Source: Brenneria bubanii (GTDB taxonomy: Bacteria; Pseudomonadota; Gammaproteobacteria; Enterobacterales; Enterobacteriaceae). From it: DNA of 64,000 bases. Location: the NCBI RefSeq assembly GCF_022378355.1, contig NZ_JAKMAJ010000001.1, forward strand, positions 310,001 to 374,000, read 5' to 3'. The translations under genes were made by a program, and so were the position numbers. Of this stretch, positions 19,063-29,002 are shown piece by piece. The stretch's first letter is position 1, and every line of letters begins with the position of its first letter. Below the pieces are notes generated by a model. The model saw only the letters and a list, made by a program, of their open reading frames with translations. It had not been told where the DNA came from and ran no database searches.

Positions 19063-20538
19063 ATGCTTAGTCGTATCGTTAATCTGTTTAGTCAACGTAA
19101 CTCGCTTTTCCTGCTGCTGCTGGGTTTTGCTTCCGGTTTACCCCTGGCGTTAACGTCCGGCACGCTGCAAGCATGGATGACCGTAGAAAATGTCGATCTG
19201 AAAACCATTGGCTTTTTTTCCCTGGTCGGTCAGGCGTACGTCTTTAAGTTTCTGTGGTCCCCGCTGATGGATCGCTTTACTCCGCCGTTCCTTGGCCGGC
19301 GTCGCGGATGGTTAGCGCTCAGCCAGCTTTTGCTGGTCATTGCAATCGTCTGCATGGGATTCATGAATCCGTCCCGCGACCTCTGGTGGCTGGCGGCATT
19401 AGCCGTGCTGGTTGCCTTTTGCTCGGCGTCGCAGGATATCGTGTTTGACGCTTATAAAACGGACCTTCTGTCGCCGGAAGAACGCGGCGCCGGCGCCGCG
19501 GTATCGGTGCTGGGCTACCGATTGGCCATGCTGGTTTCCGGCGGACTCGCGCTGTGGATTGCAGATAAGGTCTTGGGCTGGCAGGCGACCTACTGGTTGA
19601 TGGGCGGTCTGATGCTGATCGGCGTGATTTCCACCCTGCTGGCGCCAGAACCGCTAAACAGCCAACCCGCGCCCCGCAGCATAGAACAGGCGATCGTTGC
19701 CCCGTTGCGTGATTTTTTTGGCCGCAACAACGCCTGGCTGATACTGCTGTTAATCGTACTTTATAAATTAGGCGATGCGTTCGCTATCAGTCTGACGACC
19801 ACGTTTCTTATCCGCGGCGTGGGCTTTAATGCCGGCGATGTCGGGCTGGTCAATAAAACGCTCGGCCTGTTTGCCACCATTATCGGCGCCGTCTACGGCG
19901 GACTGCTGATGCAACGGCTCTCATTATTCAGAGCGCTGATGCTCTTCGGCATTCTGCAAGCGGTCTCCAATGCGGGTTACTGGTTGTTATCCATCACCGA
20001 TAAACATATTTTCACCATGGCCAGCGCCGTATTTCTGGAAAACCTTTGCGGCGGAATGGGAACCGCGGCGTTTGTCGCCTTGCTCATGACCTTGTGCCAC
20101 AAATCTTTCTCCGCTACCCAATTCGCCTTACTTTCCGCCCTTTCCGCGGTGGGGCGAGTCTATGTCGGCCCCATCGCCGGCTGGTTTGTGGAGGCGCATG
20201 GCTGGGCGTGGTTTTATCTCTTCTCAATCATCGCCGCCCTACCGGGGTTGTTGATCTTGCTGGCATGCCGCGGCACGTTGGAATACACGCAAAAAACCGG
20301 CGCTTTTCTATCGCGCCGTACCTTTCCCCACTATTACGCCTGGGCCTTGCGGACGCTGACGATAGGTTCTTGTCTGTTAGGCGCGTGGTTAATGCTGCTG
20401 ATATCGAATGCGCTGGAATGGACCGCCCATCCGCAACTGGCGCAATGTCTACTGATGGGCGGCGGGGGCCTGGCGTTGCTGGGGATTACGCTCGGCAGCC
20501 TGCTGGATTATTTATCCTTGCGTACGCCGGCTGAGTAA
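19063..20538 (+). CDS. ampG: Muropeptide permease AmpG
   Basis: Inner-membrane MFS transporter that imports anhydro-muropeptides (GlcNAc-anhMurNAc peptides) for cell-wall recycling and so supplies the signal for ampC beta-lactamase induction where AmpR is present. The 491-residue length equals E. coli AmpG. The start region NSLFLLLLGFASGLPLALTS and the MFS loop DRFTPPFLGRRRGW are typical; about 12-14 hydrophobic segments can be counted. Downstream, TGCCTG/CAGGCA at about 20551-20573 forms a weak hairpin. Confidence 0.96.
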   Translation: MLSRIVNLFSQRNSLFLLLLGFASGLPLALTSGTLQAWMTVENVDLKTIGFFSLVGQAYVFKFLWSPLMDRFTPPFLGRRRGWLALSQLLLVIAIVCMGFMNPSRDLWWLAALAVLVAFCSASQDIVFDAYKTDLLSPEERGAGAAVSVLGYRLAMLVSGGLALWIADKVLGWQATYWLMGGLMLIGVISTLLAPEPLNSQPAPRSIEQAIVAPLRDFFGRNNAWLILLLIVLYKLGDAFAISLTTTFLIRGVGFNAGDVGLVNKTLGLFATIIGAVYGGLLMQRLSLFRALMLFGILQAVSNAGYWLLSITDKHIFTMASAVFLENLCGGMGTAAFVALLMTLCHKSFSATQFALLSALSAVGRVYVGPIAGWFVEAHGWAWFYLFSIIAALPGLLILLACRGTLEYTQKTGAFLSRRTFPHYYAWALRTLTIGSCLLGAWLMLLISNALEWTAHPQLAQCLLMGGGGLALLGITLGSLLDYLSLRTPAE

Positions 20539-21076
20539 AAATGAATGGATGCCTGACAATTTCGCCAGGCAAGAGGTTGAGTTTGAAGTGTTGAACAACG
20601 CCATTCGTTGGCTTCTGCGTCGGCTTAATCAAGTCAACGAATGGCGCCAACACACCCGCGCCATGAACGATGACGAGAACACGGCTTTATTCTGCGGTTT
20701 TATTCTCTTATTAAATTAATTTTTCTTAAAAAATCGCTAATTCTAAAATTTATTCCTTAGCGATAACATTTTTTCTGAACTACTCTCGTTTATTGACGAT
20801 AAAGATCGTTGGATACCAGATTTGTTGTTGTTGGAAAATAATCGTCGCCATTAATTGTAATTTTTTATTATCAATCATTATTTTTTGCCGGAAAAATCGT
20901 TAATTGATTGTTTTTTAATCTTATTTTCTATTTGTTGTCCGATTTTTCCACGCTAAATACAAAAACAACAACAAGTTACTGACATAACATTAATCATGTT
21001 TACAGTATGATAACCTTACCGTAAAATGCCCGCTCGCGTGAAATGACAATAGAGCCCTTGTAATTGAGGTCGCTAG
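20539..21076. other. Intergenic and cyo promoter region
   Basis: 538 bp. The left part holds a strong inverted repeat (20599-20646). From about 20700 on it is very AT-rich, and the cyo promoter must lie in the last 200 bp. The AT-rich tract is suited to ArcA, FNR or Fur binding, as known for cyo in E. coli, but I could not assign individual sites. Confidence 0.5.
20599..20646. repeat. 12-bp inverted repeat with 24-base loop
   Basis: CGCCATTCGTTG (20599-20610) and CAACGAATGGCG (20635-20646) are perfect complements, about 60 bp after ampG. No T run follows on either side. It may be a transcript-end structure or an intergenic repeat. Confidence 0.6.
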
Positions 21077-22042
21077 ATGAGACTCAGGAACTACAATAAA
21101 ATTTTTGGGATGTTGTCTTTATTTGCAGCTACCGTACTACTCGGCGGCTGCGATATGGCACTAATGAACCCCAAAGGACAAGTCGGGTTAGAACAAAGAT
21201 CGTTAATACTGACTGCCATCGGGCTGATGTTGATCGTTGTTGTTCCCGTCATCATTATGACGATAGTCTTTGCCTGGAAATTCAGAGCTTCCAATAAAAA
21301 AGCAAAGTACACGCCCAACTGGTCGCACTCCAATAAGATTGAAGCGGTGGTATGGACCGTGCCGATCATCATCGTCGCGATCCTTGCGACGATCACCTGG
21401 AAGACAACCCATTCGCTTGATCCTTATAAGCCTTTGGAATCAGATATTAAGCCGATTAATGTCGAAGTTGTTTCCCTTGATTGGAAATGGTTGTTTGTTT
21501 ACCCGGATTTGGGCATTGCCAGCGTTAATGAACTGGCGTTCCCGGCAAATGTGCCCGTAGCATTTAAACTCACCTCTGATTCAGTAATGAACTCTTTCTT
21601 CATTCCTCATCTCGGCGGTCAAATCTATGCTATGGCCGGTATGCAAACCCAGCTTCATTTGATAGCGAATGAGCCAGGGAAATATGATGGGATTTCGGGC
21701 GCTTACAGCGGGAAAGGCTTCTCCGGCATGAAGTTCACCGCCATTGCCACTCCCACTCGCCAGGAATTTGATCAATGGGTTGCAAACGTCCGGGCGTCGT
21801 CTAAAACGCTCAGCAGCATGGATGAGTTCAACAAACTGGCTCAGCCAAGTGAATACCATCCGGTGGAATACTTCTCTAGCGTTCAACCGGATTTGTTCAG
21901 AAATATTATTCTCAAATTCACAGGCAACGACATGAACATGCAACATCATGGTGAAGGCATGAAGCACGATGAAAACATGCAGCACCACAGTGAGGGCATG
22001 AACATGGGTGAGCATGCCTCACATCAAGGAGCCGAGGGATAA
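21077..22042 (+). CDS. cyoA: Cytochrome bo3 ubiquinol oxidase subunit II
   Basis: Lipoprotein subunit of the proton-pumping terminal oxidase. The signal sequence ends in the lipobox LGGC with Cys25. Two membrane helices follow (about 40-63 and 92-112), then a periplasmic cupredoxin-like domain with [10 protein letters not shown] and [18 protein letters not shown]. As in other quinol oxidases the CuA ligands are missing. The last 37 residues are unusually rich in His (7) and Met (6) and contain the repeated element MQHHxEGM. First gene of cyoABCDE. Confidence 0.97.
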   Translation: MRLRNYNKIFGMLSLFAATVLLGGCDMALMNPKGQVGLEQRSLILTAIGLMLIVVVPVIIMTIVFAWKFRASNKKAKYTPNWSHSNKIEAVVWTVPIIIVAILATITWKTTHSLDPYKPLESDIKPINVEVVSLDWKWLFVYPDLGIASVNELAFPANVPVAFKLTSDSVMNSFFIPHLGGQIYAMAGMQTQLHLIANEPGKYDGISGAYSGKGFSGMKFTAIATPTRQEFDQWVANVRASSKTLSSMDEFNKLAQPSEYHPVEYFSSVQPDLFRNIILKFTGNDMNMQHHGEGMKHDENMQHHSEGMNMGEHASHQGAEG

Positions 22043-22046
22043 TAAG

Positions 22047-24038
22047 ATGTTCGGAAAACTTACACTCGATGCAATTCCGTACCATGAACCCATCATCATG
22101 GTTACCGTGGCGGCAATCGTGCTTGGCGGTCTGGCGCTGCTGGCGGCGATAACCTACTTCGGTAAATGGAAATGGTTATGGGCGGAATGGTTCACCTCTG
22201 TCGACCATAAGAAGATCGGCATCATGTATGTCATCGTCGCGCTGGTAATGATGCTGCGTGGTTTTGCCGATGCCATCATGATGCGTGGTCAGCAGGTTCT
22301 GGCCTCGGCCGGAGAAGCCGGATTCCTTAATCCCCACCACTACGATCAAATATTCACCGCACACGGCGTTATCATGATCTTCTTCGTGGCGACGCCGTTC
22401 GTGGTGGGCTTGATGAACCTGGCGGTTCCGTTGCAGATCGGCGCTCGCGACGTTGCCTTTCCTTTCCTGAACTCGCTGAGCTTCTGGCTATTTGTTGCCG
22501 GCGTCATTCTGATCAACATCTCTCTGGGCGTGGGCGAATTTGCCCAGACCGGTTGGGTGGCCTATCCGCCGCTTTCAGGTAAGGAGTACAGTCCCGGCGT
22601 CGGGGTTGATTACTGGATATGGAGCCTGCAGGTATCCGGTTTAGGCACCACGCTGACGGGCGTCAACTTCTTCGCCACCATTATGAAGATGCGCGCGCCG
22701 GGCATGTCGCTGATGAAAATGCCGGTATTCACCTGGACGGCGCTATGCACCAACGTCCTGATTATCGCCGCATTTCCGATATTGACTGTCACTATCGCGT
22801 TACTGACGCTGGATCGTTACCTCGGCACCCATTTCTTTACCAATGATATGGGCGGCAACATGATGATGTACATCAACCTGATTTGGGCATGGGGTCATCC
22901 TGAGGTTTACATCCTGGTGCTGCCGGTATTCGGTATCTATTCCGAAGTGGTGGCTACGTTCTGTAAGAAACGGCTATTCGGCTACACCTCGCTGGTGTGG
23001 GCAACCATTGCGATAACCGTACTGTCGTTCGTCGTCTGGCTGCACCACTTCTTCACCATGGGTTCGGGCGCGAACGTCAACGCTTTCTTCGGCATCGCCA
23101 CGATGATTATTTCAATCCCGACCGGGGTTAAAATATTCAACTGGCTGTTCACCATGTATCAGGGCCGTATTCAGCCTCACTCCGCCATGCTGTGGACGAC
23201 AGGCTTCATCATCACCTTCTCCATCGGCGGGATGACCGGCGTATTGCTGGCGGTTCCCGGCGCTAACTTTGTGCTGCACAACAGCCTGTTTCTGATTGCT
23301 CACTTCCATAACGTGATCATCGGCGGCGTGGTGTTCGGCTGCTTTGCCGGTATCACTTACTGGTTCCCGAAAGCATTTGGCTTCACCCTGAACGAAACCT
23401 GGGGTAAGCGCGCTTTCTGGTTCTGGATTATTGGCTTCTTCGTTGCCTTTATGCCGCTGTACGCGCTGGGCTTTATGGGCATGACCCGTCGCTTGAGTCA
23501 GCAAATCAACCCAGAGTTCCATCCGTTGCTGGTCGTTGCTTCCATGGGCGCGGTGCTGATAGGTATTGGCGTATTGTGTCAGGTGATGCAGTTCTATGTC
23601 AGTATCCGCGATCGCAACCAGAATCGCGACCTGACGGGCGACCCGTGGGACGGCCGTACGCTGGAATGGTCGACCTCTTCTCCGGCGCCTTTCTATAACT
23701 TTGCCACCGTGCCGCACATTCATGACCGCGATGCTTTCTGGGATGCGAAAGAAAAAGGCGAAGCCTACAAAAAACCTGCTGGTTATGAAGAAATTCATAT
23801 GCCGAAAAATACCGCTGCCGGCGTGATTATTTCAGCGTTCAGTCTGGTATTCGGGTTTGCCATGATCTGGCATATCTGGTGGCTGGCGATTATCGGCTTT
23901 GGCGGGATGATCGTGACCTGGATCGTGCACAGCTTTAACCAGGATGTTGACTACTACGTTCGGGTAAAAGAGATCGAGCAAATCGAGAATCAGAATTTTG
24001 ATCAAATCAGCAAAGCAGGTCTGAAACATGTCAACTGA
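22047..24038 (+). CDS. cyoB: Cytochrome bo3 ubiquinol oxidase subunit I
   Basis: Catalytic heme-copper subunit that reduces oxygen to water and pumps protons. Start [15 protein letters not shown] at 22047, 4 bp after cyoA, gives 663 residues as in E. coli. All redox ligands are visible: WGHPEVY (CuB His and the cross-linked Tyr), WLHHFF (two more CuB His) and AHFHN (hemes o3 and b). An in-frame ATG 39 bp earlier lies inside cyoA and is not supported by homology. Confidence 0.98.
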   Translation: MFGKLTLDAIPYHEPIIMVTVAAIVLGGLALLAAITYFGKWKWLWAEWFTSVDHKKIGIMYVIVALVMMLRGFADAIMMRGQQVLASAGEAGFLNPHHYDQIFTAHGVIMIFFVATPFVVGLMNLAVPLQIGARDVAFPFLNSLSFWLFVAGVILINISLGVGEFAQTGWVAYPPLSGKEYSPGVGVDYWIWSLQVSGLGTTLTGVNFFATIMKMRAPGMSLMKMPVFTWTALCTNVLIIAAFPILTVTIALLTLDRYLGTHFFTNDMGGNMMMYINLIWAWGHPEVYILVLPVFGIYSEVVATFCKKRLFGYTSLVWATIAITVLSFVVWLHHFFTMGSGANVNAFFGIATMIISIPTGVKIFNWLFTMYQGRIQPHSAMLWTTGFIITFSIGGMTGVLLAVPGANFVLHNSLFLIAHFHNVIIGGVVFGCFAGITYWFPKAFGFTLNETWGKRAFWFWIIGFFVAFMPLYALGFMGMTRRLSQQINPEFHPLLVVASMGAVLIGIGVLCQVMQFYVSIRDRNQNRDLTGDPWDGRTLEWSTSSPAPFYNFATVPHIHDRDAFWDAKEKGEAYKKPAGYEEIHMPKNTAAGVIISAFSLVFGFAMIWHIWWLAIIGFGGMIVTWIVHSFNQDVDYYVRVKEIEQIENQNFDQISKAGLKHVN

Positions 24039-24642
24039 AACTCTGACTAACCATAGCGCAGCCCATGCCGAGCATGGGCACCACGATGCGGGCGCCACCA
24101 AGGTATTTGGCTTCTGGATCTACCTGATGAGCGACTGCATTTTGTTTGCGTCTTTGTTCGCAACCTATGCCGTGCTGGTGAATGGTACCGCGGGCGGTCC
24201 GACAGGAAAGGACATCTTCGAACTGCCTTTTGTTCTGGTTGAAACCTTCGCCCTGCTATTCAGCAGCATTACCTACGGCATGGCGATGATCGCCATGAAC
24301 AAAGGCAATAAGTCGCAGGTTAACCTCTGGCTGGGACTAACGTTCCTGTTCGGACTGGCGTTTATCGCGATGGAAATCTATGAATTCCATCACCTGATCG
24401 CCGAAGGCTTCGGACCGGATCGCAGCGCGTTTCTGTCGGCGTTCTTCGCGCTGGTGGGAACGCACGGCATTCACGTGACCTCCGGTCTGATCTGGCTGGT
24501 CATTATGATGGCGCAGATTTCCAGCCGCGGTCTGACCGCAACCAATAAAACCCGGTTGATGTGCCTGAGCCTGTTCTGGCATTTCCTGGATGTGGTGTGG
24601 ATTTGTGTGTTCACCGTTGTTTATCTGATGGGGGCGATGTAA
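24028..24642 (+). CDS. cyoC: Cytochrome bo3 ubiquinol oxidase subunit III
   Basis: Five-helix structural subunit of the bo3 oxidase, 204 residues as in E. coli. The start overlaps the end of cyoB by 11 bp. The N-terminal tail has several histidines ([11 protein letters not shown]) before the first helix [20 protein letters not shown]. The stop overlaps the cyoD start by one base (TAATG), indicating translational coupling. Confidence 0.97.
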   Translation: MSTETLTNHSAAHAEHGHHDAGATKVFGFWIYLMSDCILFASLFATYAVLVNGTAGGPTGKDIFELPFVLVETFALLFSSITYGMAMIAMNKGNKSQVNLWLGLTFLFGLAFIAMEIYEFHHLIAEGFGPDRSAFLSAFFALVGTHGIHVTSGLIWLVIMMAQISSRGLTATNKTRLMCLSLFWHFLDVVWICVFTVVYLMGAM

Positions 24643-24974
24643 TGAGTCATTCAACAACCGATCATGCAGGCGCCAGCCACGGTAGCGTCAAAACCTATCT
24701 GATAGGTTTTATTCTGTCCGTTATCCTGACCGTGATTCCTTTTGCCATGGTCATGACGGGGTCAGCTTCGCAGCACGTCGTCATATTGACCGTGATCGGA
24801 TGCGCCATTGTCCAGATTCTGGTGCACCTGGTGTACTTCCTGCATCTGAGTTCCGCCTCGGAAGAGCGCTGGAACGTGGTGGCCCTTGCGTTCACCGTCC
24901 TGATTATCGCGATTGTCGTCACGGGTTCCATATGGATTATGTGGAATACGCACGCCAACATGATGATCCAGTAA
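24642..24974 (+). CDS. cyoD: Cytochrome bo3 ubiquinol oxidase subunit IV
   Basis: Small three-helix subunit that assists assembly of the CuB site. The ATG at 24642 gives 110 residues beginning [14 protein letters not shown], close to the 109 of E. coli; longer in-frame starts fall inside cyoC. The hydrophobic segments are at about 20-40, 48-68 and 80-100. Typical of the family. Confidence 0.95.
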   Translation: MSHSTTDHAGASHGSVKTYLIGFILSVILTVIPFAMVMTGSASQHVVILTVIGCAIVQILVHLVYFLHLSSASEERWNVVALAFTVLIIAIVVTGSIWIMWNTHANMMIQ

Positions 24975-24988
24975 CCGAGCCGTAAAAG

Positions 24989-25876
24989 ATGATTAAATAC
25001 CTGCAAGTCACTAAACCAGGCATTATTTTCGGTAATTTGATTTCTGTCATCGGCGGATTTCTCCTTGCCGCGCAAGGCAGAATTGATTACCTCCTGTTTC
25101 TTTCCACGCTGTTTGGGGTATCGCTGGTCGTGGCATCGGGTTGTGTATTCAACAACGTTATCGACCGTGATATCGACAAAAAAATGGAGAGAACCAAAAA
25201 CAGGGTAATGGTGAAGGGTCTGATTTCACTGAAAGTAACGCTGGTTTATGCCTCGCTGTTGGGTATTGGCGGTTTTGCGCTGCTGTATATCGCCGCGAAT
25301 CCGCTGGCTATGTGGCTGGCGGTCATGGGGTTCGTGGTTTATGTCGGCGTTTACAGCCTGTATATGAAGCGTCATTCGGTTTACGGTACGCTGATTGGCA
25401 GCCTGTCCGGCGCCGCGCCGCCGGTTATCGGCTACTGTGCGGTCAGCAACCAGTTCGATGCCGGCGCGCTGATTCTGCTGCTGATTTTCAGCCTGTGGCA
25501 GATGCCCCACTCCTACGCGATCGCTATCTTCCGTTTTAAGGATTACCAGGCAGCCAACATTCCGGTACTGCCGGTGGTTAAAGGTATTTCCGTCGCGAAA
25601 AATCATATCACGCTCTACATTCTGGCATTTATGATCGCCACCCTGATGCTCTCTTTAGGCGGCTATGCCGGTTATAAATACCTGGTGGTCGCCGCCGCCG
25701 TCAGCCTGTGGTGGCTGGGCATGGCGTTGTCAGGCTATAAAAATGCCAATGATGACCGGGTATGGGCGAAAAAACTGTTTATCTTCTCGATTGTCGCCAT
25801 TACCTCGCTGAGCGTGATGATGTCCGTTGACTCCATCGCACCGGCACAGGAAGCGTTGCTAACCTACCTGCGTTAG
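24989..25876 (+). CDS. cyoE: Protoheme IX farnesyltransferase (heme O synthase)
   Basis: Polytopic UbiA-family prenyltransferase that converts heme B to heme O for the bo3 oxidase. The 295-residue product carries both Asp-rich motifs of the family: [15 protein letters not shown] after the second helix and the later LPVVKG loop region with [15 protein letters not shown]. Start ATG at 24989 is 14 bp behind cyoD. Last gene of the operon, followed by a strong terminator. Confidence 0.97.
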   Translation: MIKYLQVTKPGIIFGNLISVIGGFLLAAQGRIDYLLFLSTLFGVSLVVASGCVFNNVIDRDIDKKMERTKNRVMVKGLISLKVTLVYASLLGIGGFALLYIAANPLAMWLAVMGFVVYVGVYSLYMKRHSVYGTLIGSLSGAAPPVIGYCAVSNQFDAGALILLLIFSLWQMPHSYAIAIFRFKDYQAANIPVLPVVKGISVAKNHITLYILAFMIATLMLSLGGYAGYKYLVVAAAVSLWWLGMALSGYKNANDDRVWAKKLFIFSIVAITSLSVMMSVDSIAPAQEALLTYLR

Positions 25877-25909
25877 TCAAGGCATCGCTCTTAAGCCCAT
25901 CGTCATCAT

Positions 25910-25946
25910 GAAAACAGACGGCTAATCCCGTCTGTTTTCTTTTTTT
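25910..25946 (+). terminator. Terminator of the cyo operon
   Basis: Perfect 12-bp stem (25910-25921 with 25928-25939) and a 6-base loop, followed by seven T. Located 34 bp after cyoE. Confidence 0.95.
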
Positions 25947-26050
25947 CAGCGCCTTTCAGCCCAGCTTCGCCAAATAACGTAACAAAGCAGTCGTTTACGG
26001 AATGACGAATAACGCACTAGAATAACGCCGACGGTTTTCCAGAGGTATCA

Positions 26051-27424
26051 ATGAACGATAATAAAATGACTCCGGGCGAACTACGCGCAACCTGGGGATT
26101 AGGTACGGTATTTTCACTACGCATGCTCGGCATGTTCATGGTGTTGCCGGTGCTGACCACCTACGGTATGGCGCTGCAGGGAGCCAGCGAGTCGCTTATC
26201 GGCGTTGCCATTGGCATTTATGGTCTGATGCAGGCGATTTTTCAGATTCCCTTTGGCCTGATGTCGGATCGCCTCGGGCGTAAGCCTTTGATTGTCGCCG
26301 GCCTGGTGGTTTTCACCTTAGGCAGCGTCATTGCCGCGCTCAGCGACTCCATCTGGGGAATCATTCTTGGCCGGGCGCTACAGGGATCCGGCGCGATATC
26401 CGCGGCGGTGATGGCCCTGCTTTCCGATCTTACCCGTGAACAAAATCGCACCAAAGCGATGGCGTTTATCGGCGTCAGCTTTGGCATCACCTTTGCTATC
26501 GCCATGGTGATCGGCCCGATCGTTACCCATGCTTTCGGTCTACAGGCGCTGTTCTGGGGCATTGCGGCGCTGTCGCTGATGGGAATCATGATTACCTTGA
26601 CGCTGATCCCGGCAGCCCCGGCTCATGTGCTGAATCGCGAGTCCGCGATGGTGCGTGGCGGCGTGAGCAAGGTATTAGCCAATAGCCGCCTGCTGAAGCT
26701 CAATTTCGGCATCATGAGTTTACATATCTTGCTGATGTCGAGCTTCGTGGCACTGCCCCGGATCATGGAACAGGCCGGTCTGATGCCGCAGGATCACTGG
26801 AAAGTCTACCTGGTGACGATGCTGGTTTCGTTCGCTGGTGTGGTTCCATTTATTATCTATGCCGAATTGAAACGCCGGATGATACGGGTATTTATCGGCT
26901 GCATCATTATCCTGATCGCGGCTGAAGCGGTACTGTGGTCGGCCGAAAATCAACTCTGGCGCATTATTTTCGGCGTTCAGCTGTTCTTCCTCGCCTTTAA
27001 CGTGATGGAAGCGCTGCTGCCGTCGCTGATTAGCAAAGAGTCGCCCGCCGGATATAAAGGCACCGCGATGGGAGTGTATTCCACCACCCAGTTCCTCGGC
27101 GTGGCCATCGGCGGCAGCCTGGGCGGCAGCCTGTTCGAACTCTATGGCGCGGCGATGGTTTTTGCCGCCGGCGCGGGGATCGCCGTGCTGTGGATCCTGA
27201 TCGGCTTTACGATGCAAGAGCCGCCCTACCTCAGCAGTCTGAGAATTACGCTCCCCGATTCGGCGTTAAATAACCGCGATCTCGAACAACACATGCGCAT
27301 CCAGCCAGGCGTGGCGGAAGTCATTATCGTGCCGGATGAACGCAGCGCTTACGTAAAGCTCGACAACAAGAAAATCAACAGGCAGCAGTTAGAGCAGTGG
27401 CTGCTGACATTTAACCGACATTAA
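26051..27424 (+). CDS. yajR: MFS transporter YajR
   Basis: Twelve-helix major facilitator of the drug-proton antiporter type; substrate unknown. The 457-residue product (E. coli 454) has the motif A region DRLGRKPLIVAGL in the loop between helices 2 and 3 and a C-terminal cytosolic ferredoxin-like domain (about residues 390-457, from LRITLPDSALNN to LLTFNRH), which is diagnostic of YajR. In E. coli the next gene is yajQ; here about 7 kb of extra genes lie between them. Confidence 0.94.
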   Translation: MNDNKMTPGELRATWGLGTVFSLRMLGMFMVLPVLTTYGMALQGASESLIGVAIGIYGLMQAIFQIPFGLMSDRLGRKPLIVAGLVVFTLGSVIAALSDSIWGIILGRALQGSGAISAAVMALLSDLTREQNRTKAMAFIGVSFGITFAIAMVIGPIVTHAFGLQALFWGIAALSLMGIMITLTLIPAAPAHVLNRESAMVRGGVSKVLANSRLLKLNFGIMSLHILLMSSFVALPRIMEQAGLMPQDHWKVYLVTMLVSFAGVVPFIIYAELKRRMIRVFIGCIIILIAAEAVLWSAENQLWRIIFGVQLFFLAFNVMEALLPSLISKESPAGYKGTAMGVYSTTQFLGVAIGGSLGGSLFELYGAAMVFAAGAGIAVLWILIGFTMQEPPYLSSLRITLPDSALNNRDLEQHMRIQPGVAEVIIVPDERSAYVKLDNKKINRQQLEQWLLTFNRH

Positions 27425-27439
27425 CCCCTTCCTTGCGTC

Positions 27440-27488
27440 ACCAGGCAAGATGGCATTCATTGGATGCCTGGTTAAAAATCAGGCATCC
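27440..27488 (+). terminator. Competing hairpins behind yajR
   Basis: Two mutually exclusive stems share one arm: ACCAGGCA (27440-27447) with TGCCTGGT (27465-27472), followed by TAAAAATC, and GGATGCCTG (27462-27470) with CAGGCATCC (27480-27488). No clean T run, so termination is uncertain. Confidence 0.45.
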
Positions 27489-27549
27489 GATAAATCAGCT
27501 TAATGTTATATAACGATATTCCCGATGAAAATACGGGCCGCCCCTGATC

Positions 27550-27566
27550 TGCACTATTATTGTGCA
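27550..27566. promoter_or_regulatory. NtrC enhancer-type site of the amino-acid transport/putA insertion
   Basis: TGCACTATTATTGTGCA is a near-perfect dyad fitting GCAC-N7-GTGC, the NtrC consensus as at glnA. It lies in a 433-bp gene-free gap (27425-27857) about 260 bp upstream of the predicted sigma-54 start, a distance at which NtrC can still act by looping. Confidence 0.75.
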
Positions 27567-27792
27567 ACCGTGCCAGCAGTGAACATTGAAAGCCGCGTTC
27601 AGCTCCGCCCATCGGTAAAACCGCGGGCAAATATCAACCACAGCGCGATAATCCACTCATGAACCCGGCGACCAACAACATAAAATCGGCCGTTATTATT
27701 GAGTATCTCACTGATATATAGCACGCGGAGACGATAAAATAAGTTAATCCTATATCTTGTTTCCATAGGTAATAAATTCTTATTTTATAAGC

Positions 27793-27808
27793 TGGCATGA
27801 TATATGCT
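27793..27808 (+). promoter_or_regulatory. Sigma-54 promoter of the binding-protein gene
   Basis: TGGCATGATATATGCT has GG and GC exactly 10 bases apart and differs from the RpoN consensus TGGCACG-N4-TTGCW at two positions. Predicted start near 27819. This rules out the in-frame ATG at 27804 as a start codon, since it would lie upstream of the transcript. Confidence 0.8.
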
Positions 27809-27857
27809 TTTTTTGATACAGACTCAATTCAACTGTACTCAAACAAAGGGATATTAC

Positions 27858-28694
27858 ATGGACGAACATTCATCTGAGAAGAAAACGTTTTTTACAAAAA
27901 AATATGCGCTTCCCTTCTGCGCCGCGCTCATGTCCATACTAATAAAACCTGCGTTCGCAGAGTCGCTGAAGGTGGGAGCCGATCTCACCTACCCGCCTTA
28001 TAACTATATTGAAAAACATAATGCCGCTGGTTTTGATGCCGAGTTTATCGGTATGGTGGCAAAACAACTTAACGTAACGCCAGAATTTATCGATACACGC
28101 TTCGCAAATCTTATCATGGGGCTTAACAACGGCAAATTCGACGTGATCGCTTCTTCATTATATATGACGCCAGAGCGAGCCAAACAAATCGATTTTATCC
28201 CTTATGTAAAAACCGGCGGGGTCTTAATATCCAGAAAAGGAGATGCATTCCAGCCGACGGAACTTAGCATGTTGTGCGGAAAAAAAGTCGGCTCGATCAA
28301 AGGCGCCGCCTGGGTATTCAAAATGGCGCAGGAGTCTAAAACGCTGTGTGTCGACAAAGGGCTGAAACCGATTGATATCAGAGAGTTTCCCACGGCGCCG
28401 GAAGCAAGTCAGGCCGTAATGTCACGCGCGGTCGATGTCCAGTTTGATGATTCGGCCGTCGCATTCGATGTTGCTAAAAAAACGCAAAGGCTGAGCGTCA
28501 GCAGCGGCATTATTTATCCTATTCTTATTGGTCTGGGGGTAAAAAAAGGAAATGGAGAAACCTATAGAAAACTTGATGCCGCAGTGAAAACAGTCGTTCA
28601 ATCGCCTGAATACAAAACATTATTGACAAATTATAACCTGACGGCATCGTCACCGAGCGAAGTTGAAGCCGCACTCAACGGCACGCTGCAGTAA
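27858..28694 (+). CDS. Periplasmic amino-acid-binding protein of an ABC importer (SBP family 3)
   Basis: Likely captures an amino acid or related amine for the permease-ATPase encoded next. The ATG at 27858 is chosen because a sigma-54 promoter overlaps the earlier in-frame ATG and an AGGGA ribosome binding site lies 6 bases ahead. The 278-residue product has a signal peptide ending PAFA (about residue 34). It then has the family 3 fold: VGADLTYPPYNY, GFDAEFIGMV, GLNNGKFDVIASSLYMTPER. Two cysteines (LCGKKVG and TLCVDKG) could form the disulfide seen in many relatives. The ligand cannot be named. Not present at this place in E. coli. Confidence 0.88.
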   Translation: MDEHSSEKKTFFTKKYALPFCAALMSILIKPAFAESLKVGADLTYPPYNYIEKHNAAGFDAEFIGMVAKQLNVTPEFIDTRFANLIMGLNNGKFDVIASSLYMTPERAKQIDFIPYVKTGGVLISRKGDAFQPTELSMLCGKKVGSIKGAAWVFKMAQESKTLCVDKGLKPIDIREFPTAPEASQAVMSRAVDVQFDDSAVAFDVAKKTQRLSVSSGIIYPILIGLGVKKGNGETYRKLDAAVKTVVQSPEYKTLLTNYNLTASSPSEVEAALNGTLQ

Positions 28695-29002
28695 AAACAA
28701 ATAGCGGCCAATAGATGCTGACCGCCAATATTTAATTAACAGACGTCGTATATCCGATATTTACCGGCAGACTTAGATGGTGATACGGAGGTTTTCACAT
28801 GGGAAATCATTTACGCTTCACAACATATTTCGCCATTTCCGATAACGATTTTTCATAATAATAGCTGGCGCTACGCCACGATAATTGCCATTGAGACGTT
28901 TTTCATAAAATGAAGGCGAGTAAACCTGATTGAGTAATATTTCATTCTAATTAAATTCGCCGCCGAATGATGATATGCGTCTATTTCAGAACAGGATGAT
29001 TT
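28695..29002. other. Gap between binding protein and permease-ATPase
   Basis: 308 bp. It starts with an imperfect GCGG/CCGC hairpin just after the binding-protein stop (28702-28723) that could lower downstream expression, and holds a candidate 19-codon ORF (28799-28858). No sigma-54 signature was found here. Confidence 0.5.
28799..28858 (+). CDS. Candidate 19-residue small ORF or leader peptide
   Basis: ATG at 28799 follows an excellent ribosome binding site, GGAGG with a 7-base spacer, and runs 19 codons (MGNHLRFTTYFAISDNDFS) to TAA. No family was recognised. It could be a leader controlling the downstream permease, a small protein, or chance. The strength of the ribosome binding site is the only positive evidence. 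Confidence 0.25.
   Translation: MGNHLRFTTYFAISDNDFS

Noticed and set aside
23112-23798. Minus-strand ORF of 228 codons inside cyoB
   Set aside because: Antisense to a gene with all catalytic ligands intact; His/Gln-rich mirror composition.
27804-27806. ATG as start of the binding protein
   Set aside because: It lies inside the predicted sigma-54 promoter, upstream of the transcript start; ATG 27858 has a ribosome binding site and gives a normal signal peptide.
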